Shown here one piece after another: positions 29,028 through 37,608 of a DNA stretch of 64,000 nucleotides. The notes beneath the pieces are model-generated. The model saw only the letters and a list, made by a program, of their open reading frames with translations, ran no database searches and was not told where the DNA came from. The position numbers and the translations under genes are program-made. The DNA is taken from positions 587,871 to 651,870 of the forward strand of contig BPUI01000003.1 in assembly GCA_019973575.1 (NCBI GenBank). The letters run 5' to 3'. Within the stretch, counting starts at the first letter, position 1; each line of letters begins with the position of its first letter. Source of the DNA: Gemmatimonadetes bacterium T265 (lineage in GTDB: Bacteria; Gemmatimonadota; Gemmatimonadetes; Gemmatimonadales; Gemmatimonadaceae).

Positions 29028-29924
29028 TCAGCGCCGGGTGACGCGCACCCAGTCGACGAGCACGACCGCGGCGCCGGACTGGATGCGCCGGACGGTCGCG
29101 TCGGGGAGGCCCGGGTAGGGCGCGCCGGCGCCGTTCACCGCGTGCGGGTAGCCGCCGCCGAGGGCGAGGTTGAGGATGAGGAACTTCGGGTTGTCGAACG
29201 CCCAGCGGCCGTAGCGCTCGACGGCGGAACGGGGCACCGTGTAGACCGCGCGCCCGTCGACGCGGAAGGTGAGCGTGTCGGCGGCCCAGTCGACGGCGTA
29301 GACGTGCCAGCCGGTGACGTCCTGTCCGGACGGGAAGGGCGCGCGCCGCACGAGCGGCGTGTCGCCGGAGTAGCCGGGGCCGTGGAGCGCCGAGCTGACC
29401 CACGTCGGGTCGCCGACGTTCTCCATGACGTCGATCTCGCCGGTCGCGGGCCACGGGCCGGTGCCTAACGCCCAGAACGCCGGCCAGAGTCCGGCGCCGG
29501 CGGGGAGCTTCATGCGGGCGGCGGCGGTGCCGTAGGTGAACTCGACCTTGCCGCGCGTGTCGAGGCGCCCCGAGACGAAGTCGAACCGCTTGCCGTCCGG
29601 CGTGGCGAAGCCGGGCGCGGCGCGGGCCGCGATGCGGAGCGCCCCGTTCGCGGCGCCCGCGGCCTCGGCGCCGCGGACGACGCGGAGGGTCGCGCCCGGG
29701 CCGCCCTCGTCGTCGACGTACGCCTGCTGCTCGTTGTTGACGGCGCCGTTGGCGGCGTCCGTCGTCCGCACCGTCCACTTGGCGCGGTCGAGCGCGGGGC
29801 CGGAGAAGTCGTCGAAGAAAACGACCGTATCGGCGGGCGGCGGCGCGGCGCCCGGCGCGACCGTCGATTGGTGACATGCGGCGACGAACAACGCCGCGGC
29901 GAGGGACGCGGAAGGCGCGCGCAT
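29028..29924 (-). CDS. Glycoside hydrolase family 16 lipoprotein
   Basis: The 298-aa enzyme carries the GH16 catalytic motif E163-I-D-V-M-E168 (nucleophile and acid/base), so it should cut internal beta-1,3 or beta-1,3-1,4 bonds of glucans or related polysaccharides. The start has a lipoprotein signal (LFVAAC, lipid-modified Cys17), giving an anchored extracytoplasmic enzyme. Typical beta-jelly-roll pieces are FFDDFSGPALDRAKW, GLWPAFWALG and WHVYAVDW. Its ATG directly follows the TGA of the SGNH hydrolase gene, so the two are translated from one message. The exact glucan cannot be read from the sequence. Confidence 0.92.
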   Translation of the reverse strand: MRAPSASLAAALFVAACHQSTVAPGAAPPPADTVVFFDDFSGPALDRAKWTVRTTDAANGAVNNEQQAYVDDEGGPGATLRVVRGAEAAGAANGALRIAARAAPGFATPDGKRFDFVSGRLDTRGKVEFTYGTAAARMKLPAGAGLWPAFWALGTGPWPATGEIDVMENVGDPTWVSSALHGPGYSGDTPLVRRAPFPSGQDVTGWHVYAVDWAADTLTFRVDGRAVYTVPRSAVERYGRWAFDNPKFLILNLALGGGYPHAVNGAGAPYPGLPDATVRRIQSGAAVVLVDWVRVTRR

Positions 29925-30713
29925 TCAGCGCTGGGCCAGCGCGGCGGCGATCGCGCGCTCGGCGAGCGGCGCCATGACGCGGTAGCCCGCCTCGGTCGGG
30001 TGCACGCCGTCGGAGGCGAGCTCGCGCCGCATGCCCTGGCGCTCGTCGGCCATGGCCGAGTGGTAGTCGAGGTAGACGCACCCGTGCGCGGCGGCGTAGT
30101 CGCGCATCCACGCGTTGAGCGCGACGATCTTGGGCGCGGGCTGGAGCCCGGGCCGCCACGGGTAGTCGTAGACGGGGAGCACCGACGAGAGCACGACGCG
30201 GATGCCGTTCGCGCGCGCCAGTTCGGCCATCGAGCTGAGGTTGTCCTCGATCATCTCGAGCGTGGACGGCCCGGTGTTGCCCGCGATGTCGTTGGTGCCG
30301 GCGAGGATGACGACCACCTTCGGCTTCAGCGCGATCACGTCCTGGCGGAAGCGGACGAGGAGCTGCGGCGTCGTCTGGCCGCCGATGCCGCGGTTGACGT
30401 ACGGCTTACCCGGGAACTCGGTCGGAAAGTACCGGGCCCACCCCTCGGTGATCGAGTTGCCGAGAAAGACGACGCGGTCCTCGCCCGGGGCCGGGGCCGG
30501 GAGTGCGGCGTTCGCCTGCTGGTAGCGGTGCAGGTTCGCCCAGTCGTTGTGGATGCGGTCCTCTTCCGCGCGCTGTCGCTCGGCGGTCGTCTGGGTCGGC
30601 GGTTGGGCGGGGGCTGGCGACACGGGCGTTTGCGCGGCGAGCGGCGCGTGCGGGCACGCGACGGCCAGCGTGAGCGCGAGCAGGCCGGGAAGGAGCGGCG
30701 GCGGGGAGGACAC
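29925..30713 (-). CDS. Secreted SGNH/GDSL-family hydrolase
   Basis: The protein shows the SGNH blocks in order: FLGNSITEG (Ser nucleophile), [16 protein letters not shown] (Asn) and [10 protein letters not shown] (Asp and His). Such enzymes remove acyl groups from sugars or lipids. A Sec signal begins at the proposed GTG 30713 ([13 protein letters not shown], cleavage after PLAAQ); the frame is open up to 30827 but that stretch is unlike a signal peptide. It sits directly upstream of the GH16 gene with no spacer, suggesting joint breakdown of acylated polysaccharide. Family is firm; start is moderately sure. Confidence 0.85.
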   Translation of the reverse strand: MSSPPPLLPGLLALTLAVACPHAPLAAQTPVSPAPAQPPTQTTAERQRAEEDRIHNDWANLHRYQQANAALPAPAPGEDRVVFLGNSITEGWARYFPTEFPGKPYVNRGIGGQTTPQLLVRFRQDVIALKPKVVVILAGTNDIAGNTGPSTLEMIEDNLSSMAELARANGIRVVLSSVLPVYDYPWRPGLQPAPKIVALNAWMRDYAAAHGCVYLDYHSAMADERQGMRRELASDGVHPTEAGYRVMAPLAERAIAAALAQR

Positions 30714-30856
30714 GGGCGCGCGAGGGAACGTGGGGAAGTGGGGCGTCGCGTCGCACAATCTATGGTACGGTTGCGTCACGCCGGCCGGCGGCGCGGGGAC
30801 GTGGCGCGGCGCGTGCGGCGGGTGCATGGTTCACCCTCGTCCCGGGGCACCAACTG

Positions 30857-33286
30857 ATGACCGACGACCGGCAGCCGCTCACCGCCGACCAGCTGCACGC
30901 GATCGACGCGTACTGGCGCGCGGCGAACTACCTCTCCGTGGGGCAGATCTACCTCATGGACAATCCGCTGCTGCGCGAACCGCTGCGAATGGAGCACGTG
31001 AAGCCGCGGCTGCTCGGCCACTGGGGGACGACGCCCGGGCTCAACTTCGTCTACGCGCACCTGAACCGGGTGATCGCGGCGCGCGACCTCGACGTGATCT
31101 ACATCTGCGGCCCCGGCCACGGCGGGCCGGGGATGGTCGCGAACACGTACCTCGAAGGGACATACAGCGAGATCTACCCCGACGTCTCGCAGGACGCGGA
31201 CGGGATGCGGCGGCTGTTCCGCCAGTTCTCGTTCCCGGGCGGGATCCCGAGCCACGCCGCGCCCGAGACGCCCGGGTCGATCCACGAGGGCGGGGAACTG
31301 GGCTACTCGCTCACGCACGCGTACGGGGCCGCGTTCGACAACCCCGACCTGATCGTCGCGTGCGTGATCGGCGACGGTGAGGCGGAGACGGGGCCGCTCT
31401 CGGCGTCGTGGCACTCGAACGCGTTCCTCAATCCGGCGACCGACGGCGCGGTACTTCCGATCCTGCACCTGAACGGATTCAAGATCGCCAACCCGACGGT
31501 GCTCGCGCGGATCCCGGAGGGGCAGCTGCTCGAGTTGCTGCACGGGTACGGCTACGAGCCGTTCGTCGTGGCCGGCGAGGACCCGGCGGTCGTGCACCAG
31601 CAGATGGCCGCGACGCTCGACACGATCCTCGACCGCATCGCGGCCATCCAGCGTGTGGCACGCGGTGGGGGCGACGGGACCGATTCCGCGACGGCCGATC
31701 CGACGGCGGCCGAGCCGCCGCGGTGGCCGGTGCTCGTGCTGCGGACGCCGAAGGGGTGGACGGGGCCGAAGACGGTTGACGGGCTCAAGACGGAAGGGTC
31801 GTGGCGCTCGCACCAGGTGCCGATCGCCACGGTGCGCGGCAACCCGGCGCACCTCGCGGACCTCGAGGCGTGGCTCAGGAGCTACCGCGCCGAGGAGCTG
31901 TTCGACGAGGCGGGGCGGCTCCGCCCCGAGCTGGCCGTGCTCGCGCCGCGCGGGACGCGGCGCATGGGCGCGAACCCGCACGCGAACGGCGGGATCCTGC
32001 GGCGCACGCTGCGCCTGCCGGACTTCCGCGACTACGCGGTCGCCGTGCCCTCGCCGGGGGGCGTGCAGGGCGAGGCGACGCGGGTGTTAGGCACCTACCT
32101 GCGCGACGTGGTCCGCCGCAACGCGGACGCGCGCAACTTCCGCCTCATGGGCCCCGACGAGACCTCGTCCAACCGGCTCGACGCGGTGTTCGAGGCGACG
32201 GGGCGCGTGTGGCAGGAGGAGCGCCGTCCCGACGACGATGCGCACCTCGTGCCGGACGGGCGCGTGATGGAGGTGCTGAGCGAGCACCTCTGCGAGGGGT
32301 GGCTGGAGGGCTACCTGCTCACGGGGCGGCACGGGCTATTCTCGTGCTATGAGGCGTTCGTGCACATCGTCGACTCGATGATGAACCAGCACGCGAAGTG
32401 GCTGAAGGTGTCGCGCGCGCTGCCGTGGCGGCGGCCGATCTCGTCGCTCAACTACCTGCTGACGTCGCACGTCTGGCGGCAGGACCACAACGGGTTCAGC
32501 CACCAGGACCCGGGGTTCATCGACCTCGTCGTGAACAAGAAGGCGGACATCGCGCGCGTGTACCTGCCGCCGGACGCGAACTGCCTGTTGTGGGTGGCGG
32601 ACCACTGCCTCTGCACGTACGACCGGATCAACGTGATCGTCGCGGGCAAGCAGCCGGCGCCGCAGTGGCTGACGATGGAGCAGGCCGCGGCGCACTGCGG
32701 CGCGGGGATCGGCATCTGGGAGTGGGCGAGCAACGACCGCGGCGCCGCGCCCGACGTCGTGATGGCCTGCGCGGGCGACGTACCCACGCTGGAAGCGACG
32801 GCGGCGGTGAGCCTGCTGCGCGAGCACGTCCCCGACCTCAAGGTGCGGCTCGTCAACGTGGTCGACCTGATGACGCTGCAGACGCCGGCCGAGCACCCGC
32901 ACGGGCTCGCGGAGGACGCGTACGACGGGCTGTTCCCGCCGGGGACGCCGGTGGTCTTCGCGTTCCACGGCTACCCGCAGCTCGTGCACAGCCTCACGTA
33001 CCGGCGGGCCAACCACAACGACCTGCACGTGCATGGGTTCATCGGCGAGGGGACGACGACGACGCCGTTCGACATGGTGGTGCTCAACCGGCTGGACCGC
33101 TTCCACCTCGCGGAGGCGGCGGTCACGCGGGTGGCGCGGTTAGGCAGCGTCGCGGCCTACGCGCGGCAGCTGCTGCGCGACAAGTTGGCCGAGCACCGCG
33201 CGTACGTGGAGCGGTACGGGGAGGACCTGCCGGAGGTGCGCGACTGGGGCTGGTCGTACGGGACGGCGGCGCGGGCGGGGGACTGA
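30857..33286 (+). CDS. xfp: Phosphoketolase (XFP type)
   Basis: This 809-aa thiamine diphosphate enzyme splits xylulose-5-phosphate (and usually fructose-6-phosphate) with phosphate into acetyl-phosphate and an aldose phosphate. Length and signatures fit XFP throughout: [34 protein letters not shown], the ThDP motif [17 protein letters not shown], and in the C-terminal half [11 protein letters not shown] and [11 protein letters not shown] short Gly/Asp/Ala-rich insert lies near residue 275. The ATG at 30857 starts the expected first helix. The PfkB sugar kinase follows nine bases later, so the pair may feed sugars into the phosphoketolase shunt. Confidence 0.96.
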   Translation: MTDDRQPLTADQLHAIDAYWRAANYLSVGQIYLMDNPLLREPLRMEHVKPRLLGHWGTTPGLNFVYAHLNRVIAARDLDVIYICGPGHGGPGMVANTYLEGTYSEIYPDVSQDADGMRRLFRQFSFPGGIPSHAAPETPGSIHEGGELGYSLTHAYGAAFDNPDLIVACVIGDGEAETGPLSASWHSNAFLNPATDGAVLPILHLNGFKIANPTVLARIPEGQLLELLHGYGYEPFVVAGEDPAVVHQQMAATLDTILDRIAAIQRVARGGGDGTDSATADPTAAEPPRWPVLVLRTPKGWTGPKTVDGLKTEGSWRSHQVPIATVRGNPAHLADLEAWLRSYRAEELFDEAGRLRPELAVLAPRGTRRMGANPHANGGILRRTLRLPDFRDYAVAVPSPGGVQGEATRVLGTYLRDVVRRNADARNFRLMGPDETSSNRLDAVFEATGRVWQEERRPDDDAHLVPDGRVMEVLSEHLCEGWLEGYLLTGRHGLFSCYEAFVHIVDSMMNQHAKWLKVSRALPWRRPISSLNYLLTSHVWRQDHNGFSHQDPGFIDLVVNKKADIARVYLPPDANCLLWVADHCLCTYDRINVIVAGKQPAPQWLTMEQAAAHCGAGIGIWEWASNDRGAAPDVVMACAGDVPTLEATAAVSLLREHVPDLKVRLVNVVDLMTLQTPAEHPHGLAEDAYDGLFPPGTPVVFAFHGYPQLVHSLTYRRANHNDLHVHGFIGEGTTTTPFDMVVLNRLDRFHLAEAAVTRVARLGSVAAYARQLLRDKLAEHRAYVERYGEDLPEVRDWGWSYGTAARAGD

Positions 33287-33294
33287 GCGCGCGG

Positions 33295-34335
33295 ATGGCG
33301 TCGTCGGAGATCCTCTGCGTCGGCGAGCTGTTGTGGGACGCGCTCCCGGCGGGGCTCTTTCTCGGGGGCGCGCCGTTCAACGTCGCGTGCCACCTGCGCG
33401 CGGCGGGGCTCGCGGTCGCGATGGTGAGCCGCGTGGGGGCGGACCACCTCGGCGACGAGGCGCTGCGGCGCGCGGCGCGGTACGGGATCGCGACGGACCT
33501 CGTCCAGGTGGACCCCGCGCTGCCGACGGGGCTGGTGCGGGTGACGCTGGACGAGGCGGGGGAGGGCGGGTTCGACATCGTCGCGCCGGCGGCGTGGGAC
33601 GCGATCGAGCTGAACGACGCCCTGCTCGGGCGCGCGTCGGAGGCGCGGGCGATCGTCTTCGGGTCGCTCGCCCAGCGGAGCGCGGTGACGCGCGCGACGG
33701 TCGAGCGGCTGTGGGCGACGGGGGCGCTGCTCGTCTTCGACGCGAACCTGCGCGCGCCCTACGACGACCCGGAGGTCGTGCGGCGGTCGCTGCGGAGCGC
33801 GGCGGTGGTCAAGGTCAGCGACCGCGAGCTCTGGCGGCTCGCGTCCTGGTTCGGGCTGCCGGGGGGCGCGCCGGGCGGGGCGCTCCGGCGCGGCGCGCGG
33901 CGCGGGCCGGCGCCTAACGTCGGCGGACGGCCTAACACGGCGCGGGCGGGCGCGCGCGGCGACGCGCCCCCGGTCGTCCCGCACGGCACGCCGCAGAGCG
34001 CGCCGATGCGGGAGACGGTGGCCGCGCTCGCGGACGCGTTCGGGTGCCGGACCGTGTGCGTCACGCGCGGCGGGCACGGGGCCGCGCTGTGGGACGACGG
34101 GCAGTGGACCGAGCACCCGGGCTTCGAGGTCGAGGTGCGCGACACGATCGGCGCGGGGGACGCCTTCCTCGCGGTGCTGCTGGCGGGGCTGCTCGCCGGA
34201 ACGGAGGCGCGGGCCATCCTGCAGCACGCGAACCTCATCGCGGCGTACGTGGCGACGCAGCCGGGCGCGGTGCCCGCGGACCAGCCGGCGGGTGCGCCGC
34301 CGGTTGGTCCGCCGCCGGCCATACCCGGCGAGTAA
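33295..34335 (+). CDS. PfkB-family sugar kinase (fructokinase-like)
   Basis: The 346-aa kinase has the PfkB N-terminal signature (FLGGAPFNVACHLRAAG) and the C-terminal active-site motif DTIGAGDAF with the catalytic Asp. Substrate is probably fructose or another hexose, but PfkB specificity is hard to call. Between the core halves (about residues 185-240) lies a Gly/Ala/Arg-rich insert that carries two GCCTAAC copies only 18 bases apart (33912 and 33930). The start is nine bases after the xfp stop, so the two genes are cotranscribed. An extra Pro-rich tail closes the protein. Confidence 0.88.
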   Translation: MASSEILCVGELLWDALPAGLFLGGAPFNVACHLRAAGLAVAMVSRVGADHLGDEALRRAARYGIATDLVQVDPALPTGLVRVTLDEAGEGGFDIVAPAAWDAIELNDALLGRASEARAIVFGSLAQRSAVTRATVERLWATGALLVFDANLRAPYDDPEVVRRSLRSAAVVKVSDRELWRLASWFGLPGGAPGGALRRGARRGPAPNVGGRPNTARAGARGDAPPVVPHGTPQSAPMRETVAALADAFGCRTVCVTRGGHGAALWDDGQWTEHPGFEVEVRDTIGAGDAFLAVLLAGLLAGTEARAILQHANLIAAYVATQPGAVPADQPAGAPPVGPPPAIPGE

Positions 34336-34469
34336 CGGGGCGCACCCACAATGTGTTGGACGCGCCGCGCCGGGCGTCCGTATCTCTCGGGTGCGGGGCC
34401 GCCGCCGACCGGCGGCGCGCCCCGCGTCACGCGGCCGGCGGTGTCGGTCCGCCGGCCGAGGAGATTCTG

Positions 34470-34727
34470 ATGACACAGTTCGAAACAGGGCTCGCCTATC
34501 CCACCCCGGCGGCGGGGATCACACCGTCGGCCGGCAGCGCCGGGCGGCCCGGCCTCGCGGCGCGCCTCGCTGCGGGTGCCCGCGCGTTCCTGCGCGGCTT
34601 CCTCCGCGCGGTGGACGACGCGCCGTTCGACCTCGCGTGGCCGCCGAGCGCGCACGCGTCGGCCGAGCGGGCGGCGTGGCGGGAGCGGTGGGCGGACGCC
34701 GAGGCGCGGCGCGGACCGGGGCGTTAA
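34470..34727 (+). CDS. Small hypothetical protein
   Basis: An 85-aa protein with a good AGGAG ribosome site before the ATG at 34470. The N-terminal half is Ala/Gly/Pro-rich; the centre has an amphipathic helix (LAARLAAGARAFLRGFLRAVDD) and the end is Trp/Arg/Glu-rich. No signal peptide or known domain is recognised. It lies between the sugar kinase and the HAD phosphatase on the same strand. Codon use fits the neighbours, so it is probably real. Confidence 0.6.
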   Translation: MTQFETGLAYPTPAAGITPSAGSAGRPGLAARLAAGARAFLRGFLRAVDDAPFDLAWPPSAHASAERAAWRERWADAEARRGPGR

Positions 34728-34770
34728 CGTGCGGTCCTGAGCGCGCGCGTCCCCCGAACCGTCTCCCCGC

Positions 34771-35448
34771 ATGGCCCGCGTCGAAACCGCGTTCCTCTTC
34801 GACCTCGACGGCACGCTCGTCGACAGCGTCTACCAGCACGTGCTGGCGTGGCACGAGGCGCTCCAGGCGGAGGGGATCGAGCTCTCGGTCTGGCGGATCC
34901 ACCGCAAGATTGGGATGAGCGGCGGGCTGTTCACGAACATGCTGCTCCGCGAGATCGGCATGGAGATCGACGCGGAGCGCATCACGCGGCTTCGACAGCT
35001 CCATACGGCGGCGTACCGCCGGCTGTCGCCCGCGATCCGGCCGCTGCCGGGCGCGCGCGAGCTGCTCGCCTTCCTGACCGACGCGGAAATCCCGTGGGCG
35101 ATCGCGACGAGCGGCCGGATGGAGACCGCGGGGCCGGTGCTCGAGACGCTCGGCGTCGACCTCGGGCGCACGGTCGTCGTCACGCGCGACCAGGTGAAGT
35201 ACGCGAAGCCCGACCCCGACCTCTTTCTCGCGGCCGCCGACCGGCTCGGCGTGCCGATCGGCGGCGCGTCGGTCGTCGGCGACAGCGTGTGGGACATGCT
35301 CGCCGCGCGGCGGGCGCGCTCGCTCGGGATCGGGCTCCTCTCGGGCGGCTACGGGCTGGACGAGTTGGAGCGCGCGGGGGCGTACCGCGTCTACGAGGAC
35401 CCCGCGGACCTGCTGCGCCACGTCGACGAGGTCGGGGGGCGGCGGTAG
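34771..35448 (+). CDS. HAD-superfamily phosphatase
   Basis: A 225-aa HAD hydrolase of the beta-phosphoglucomutase/phosphoglycolate phosphatase type. Motif I is FDLDGTLVDS (nucleophile Asp), motif II ATSG, motif III the lysine in KYAKPDPDLF, motif IV VVGDSVWDM. A helical cap (about 20-90) sits between motifs I and II. The start places motif I at residues 10-14, as usual. Substrate unknown; a sugar phosphate is plausible next to xfp and the PfkB kinase. Confidence 0.9.
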   Translation: MARVETAFLFDLDGTLVDSVYQHVLAWHEALQAEGIELSVWRIHRKIGMSGGLFTNMLLREIGMEIDAERITRLRQLHTAAYRRLSPAIRPLPGARELLAFLTDAEIPWAIATSGRMETAGPVLETLGVDLGRTVVVTRDQVKYAKPDPDLFLAAADRLGVPIGGASVVGDSVWDMLAARRARSLGIGLLSGGYGLDELERAGAYRVYEDPADLLRHVDEVGGRR

Positions 35449-35468
35449 GGCGGTCGCGTCGCGGCCGG

Positions 35469-36383
35469 TCAGACGTCGGGCGCCGGCCGCGCGCGGGCGA
35501 CCGTGCGCAGCGCGGTCACGAAGCGTTCGCGCACCGACGACGTGCGCGCGCCGCGCCGCCAGACGGCGCACATCCCCATCTCGACCGCGAGCCCCTCGAC
35601 CGCGCGGAACACCACACCCGGGCGCCGGAGCTGCGCGACCGACGTCGGCACGAACGCGACGCCGACGCCCGCCGCGACGAGCCCGGCGATCGTGTGCCAC
35701 CCGCTCGCCTCCTGGACCACGCGCGGGCTGAACTCGGCGGCCCGGCACTCGGCGATCAGCGCGTCGAAGAGCACCGGGGCGGCGGGACGGGGAAAGAGCA
35801 CGAACGGCTCGGCGGCGAAGTCGGCGAGCCGCGGCCGCTCGCGGGCGGCGAGCGCTTGGAACTCCGGGATCGCGACGACCATCGGGTCGGCGTACACCGG
35901 CTCGACGTTGAGCCAGGCGTCGGCGTCGGCCGGCGGGCTGTGGAGGATGCCGAGGTCGATGCGCTCGGTGCGGAGCGCCTCGGCCTGCTGGAGGGCGTCC
36001 ATCTCGAACAGCGAGACGCCGATGTTGGGCAGGTGCATGCGGAAAAAACCGAGCACGTCGGGGAGCACCGCGGCGTCGGCGGCGGCCTCGACGAAGCCGA
36101 CGCGGAAGCGCCCGATCTCGCCCTCCGCCGCGCGCCGGGCCGTGCGTTGGGCGCGCTCCGCCTGCGCGAGGGTGAGGCGCGCCTCGGGGAGGAAGGCGCT
36201 CCCGGCGGGGGTGAGCTCGACGCCGCGCGGGGTGCGGTCGAAGAGCGGCGTGCCGACCTCGCGCTCGAGGTCGCGGATCTGCCGGCTGAGCGGGGGCTGG
36301 GCGATGTGGAGCCGCTCGGCGGCTCGGCCGAAGTGCAGCTCTTCTGCGACGGCGACGAAGTAGCGCAGATGGCGGAGCTCCAC
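35469..36383 (-). CDS. LysR-type transcriptional regulator
   Basis: The 304-aa regulator has the LysR helix-turn-helix (LRYFVAVAEELHFGRAAERLHIAQPPLSRQIRDLE) at the very N-terminus and a two-lobe effector domain (GVGVAFVPTSVAQL near the end). The GTG at 36383 is chosen because it starts the conserved first helix and has GAGAGGTG about eight bases upstream; the frame is open much further but without coding character. It is divergent from the exported SDR gene, its most likely target. Inducer unknown. Confidence 0.93.
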   Translation of the reverse strand: MELRHLRYFVAVAEELHFGRAAERLHIAQPPLSRQIRDLEREVGTPLFDRTPRGVELTPAGSAFLPEARLTLAQAERAQRTARRAAEGEIGRFRVGFVEAAADAAVLPDVLGFFRMHLPNIGVSLFEMDALQQAEALRTERIDLGILHSPPADADAWLNVEPVYADPMVVAIPEFQALAARERPRLADFAAEPFVLFPRPAAPVLFDALIAECRAAEFSPRVVQEASGWHTIAGLVAAGVGVAFVPTSVAQLRRPGVVFRAVEGLAVEMGMCAVWRRGARTSSVRERFVTALRTVARARPAPDV

Positions 36384-36485
36384 GGCGCGACACCTCTCGG
36401 CGGGGGATGGGCGGCCGCGAAAGATGCACGCGGCGGGTGGGTGGTGCGCGGCATTTCGGGTACAGCAGATCCGTTGGCACTTCCC

Positions 36486-36508
36486 TTGACGCCGAGCGTT
36501 TAGGCGTC
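36486..36508. promoter_or_regulatory. Inverted repeat between lysR and SDR genes, possible LysR site
   Basis: GACGCC (36488-36493) and GGCGTC (36503-36508) flank nine bases that include TTTAGG, in the 172-base divergent gap. TTGACG (36486) overlaps the left arm and could be a -35 element for the SDR gene. Size and place suit a LysR target, but this is by eye only. Confidence 0.35.
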
Positions 36509-36555
36509 GCCGACGAACGGTCCGCGCTGCACTCCCAATCAACTCAAAGCGAATC

Positions 36556-37566
36556 ATGGAACCGAACACTCCGCCCCCTCCGGACGCGCTGTCTCGCCGC
36601 CAGGTCCTCGGCGGCCTCGCCGCTGCGGGCGTCGCGGCGACCGTGGGCGCCCCCGCGGCCGCGAACGCCGGCGCCGCGCCCGCGTCGCCCCCGCAGAACC
36701 CGGTCACACAGTATCCGCAGCCGCCGTTCCCGCAGCAGCAGCAGCCGTGGCCCGGGTTGGCGAGCCGGATGACGCCCAGGCCCGACCACGGCGAGACGAG
36801 TTACAAGGGCTCGGGCCGCCTCGCCGGCCGCAAGGCGCTCGTCACCGGCGGCGACTCGGGGATCGGCCGCGCCGCGGCCATCGCCTTCGCGCGCGAGGGG
36901 GCCGACGTCGCGATCAACTACCTGCCCGCGGAGGAGCCCGACGCGCAGGAGGTGGTCGCCGTCATCCGGCAGGCGGGGCGCAAGGCGGTGGCGATTCCCG
37001 GCGACATCCGCACCGAGGCGTTTTGCCAGCAGCTCGTCGACCGGGCGGCGCGCGAGCTGGGCGGGCTCGACCTCCTGGCCAACGTCGCCGGCCGGCAGCA
37101 GCAGCGCCAGGCGATCGCCGAGCTCACGAGCGAGGACTTCGACGCCACGCTCAAGACGAACGCGTACGCGCTCTTCTGGATCACGAAGGCCGCGCTGCCG
37201 CACATGGGCCCGGGCTCGACGATCATCAACACCACGAGCGAGCAGGGCTTCAACCCGGACCCGTGGCTGCTCGACTACGCGCCGACCAAGGCGTTCATCG
37301 CCAACTTCACCAAGGCGCTCGCCAAACAGGTGGGCAAGCGCGGGATCCGCGTGAACGGCGTCGCGCCGGGGCCGTACTGGACGGCGCTCCAGGTCACGGG
37401 CGGCACGCCGCAGGAGAAAGTGCCGACGTTCGGCCAGGACACGCCGTACGGGCGCCCCGGGCAGCCGGCGGAGATCGCGGCGCTCTACGTCCACCTCGCC
37501 TCGCCGGAGTCGAGCTTCGCCAACGGGTCGATCATGGGGGAGTCGGCCGGCAAGGGGCTGCCGTAA
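36556..37566 (+). CDS. Tat-exported short-chain dehydrogenase/reductase
   Basis: A 336-aa SDR with a twin-arginine signal (LSRRQVLGGLAAAGVAATVG, cleavage near ANAGA) and a Gln/Pro-rich linker before the core. The Rossmann motif is TGGDSGIGRA, the catalytic pair is Y-A-P-T-K in LDYAPTKAF, and NTTSEQGF supplies the Ser. The layout resembles YghA-like oxidoreductases (PEYKGSG-type lead-in, here TSYKGSG). Export by Tat means the enzyme would be folded with its NAD(P) before secretion. Substrate unknown. It is divergent from a LysR regulator. Confidence 0.9.
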   Translation: MEPNTPPPPDALSRRQVLGGLAAAGVAATVGAPAAANAGAAPASPPQNPVTQYPQPPFPQQQQPWPGLASRMTPRPDHGETSYKGSGRLAGRKALVTGGDSGIGRAAAIAFAREGADVAINYLPAEEPDAQEVVAVIRQAGRKAVAIPGDIRTEAFCQQLVDRAARELGGLDLLANVAGRQQQRQAIAELTSEDFDATLKTNAYALFWITKAALPHMGPGSTIINTTSEQGFNPDPWLLDYAPTKAFIANFTKALAKQVGKRGIRVNGVAPGPYWTALQVTGGTPQEKVPTFGQDTPYGRPGQPAEIAALYVHLASPESSFANGSIMGESAGKGLP

Positions 37567-37586
37567 GGCGGCCGCCCGCCAGCCCG

Positions 37587-37608
37587 CGGCCAGTTAGGCG
37601 GCTGGCCG
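37587..37608. terminator. Short stem-loop between convergent genes, GTTAGGC in loop
   Basis: CGGCCAG (37587-37593) pairs with CTGGCCG (37602-37608) around the loop TTAGGCGG. It fills the 42-base gap between the SDR stop and the FUSC gene stop, so it could end both transcripts. No U-run is present. A second motif copy lies at 37621, inside the end of the FUSC gene. Confidence 0.4.

Noticed and set aside
27829..30159. 776-codon minus frame across the toxin-antitoxin pair and hydrolases
   Set aside because: Arg-rich composition, and it overlaps four genes with recognisable domains in other frames.
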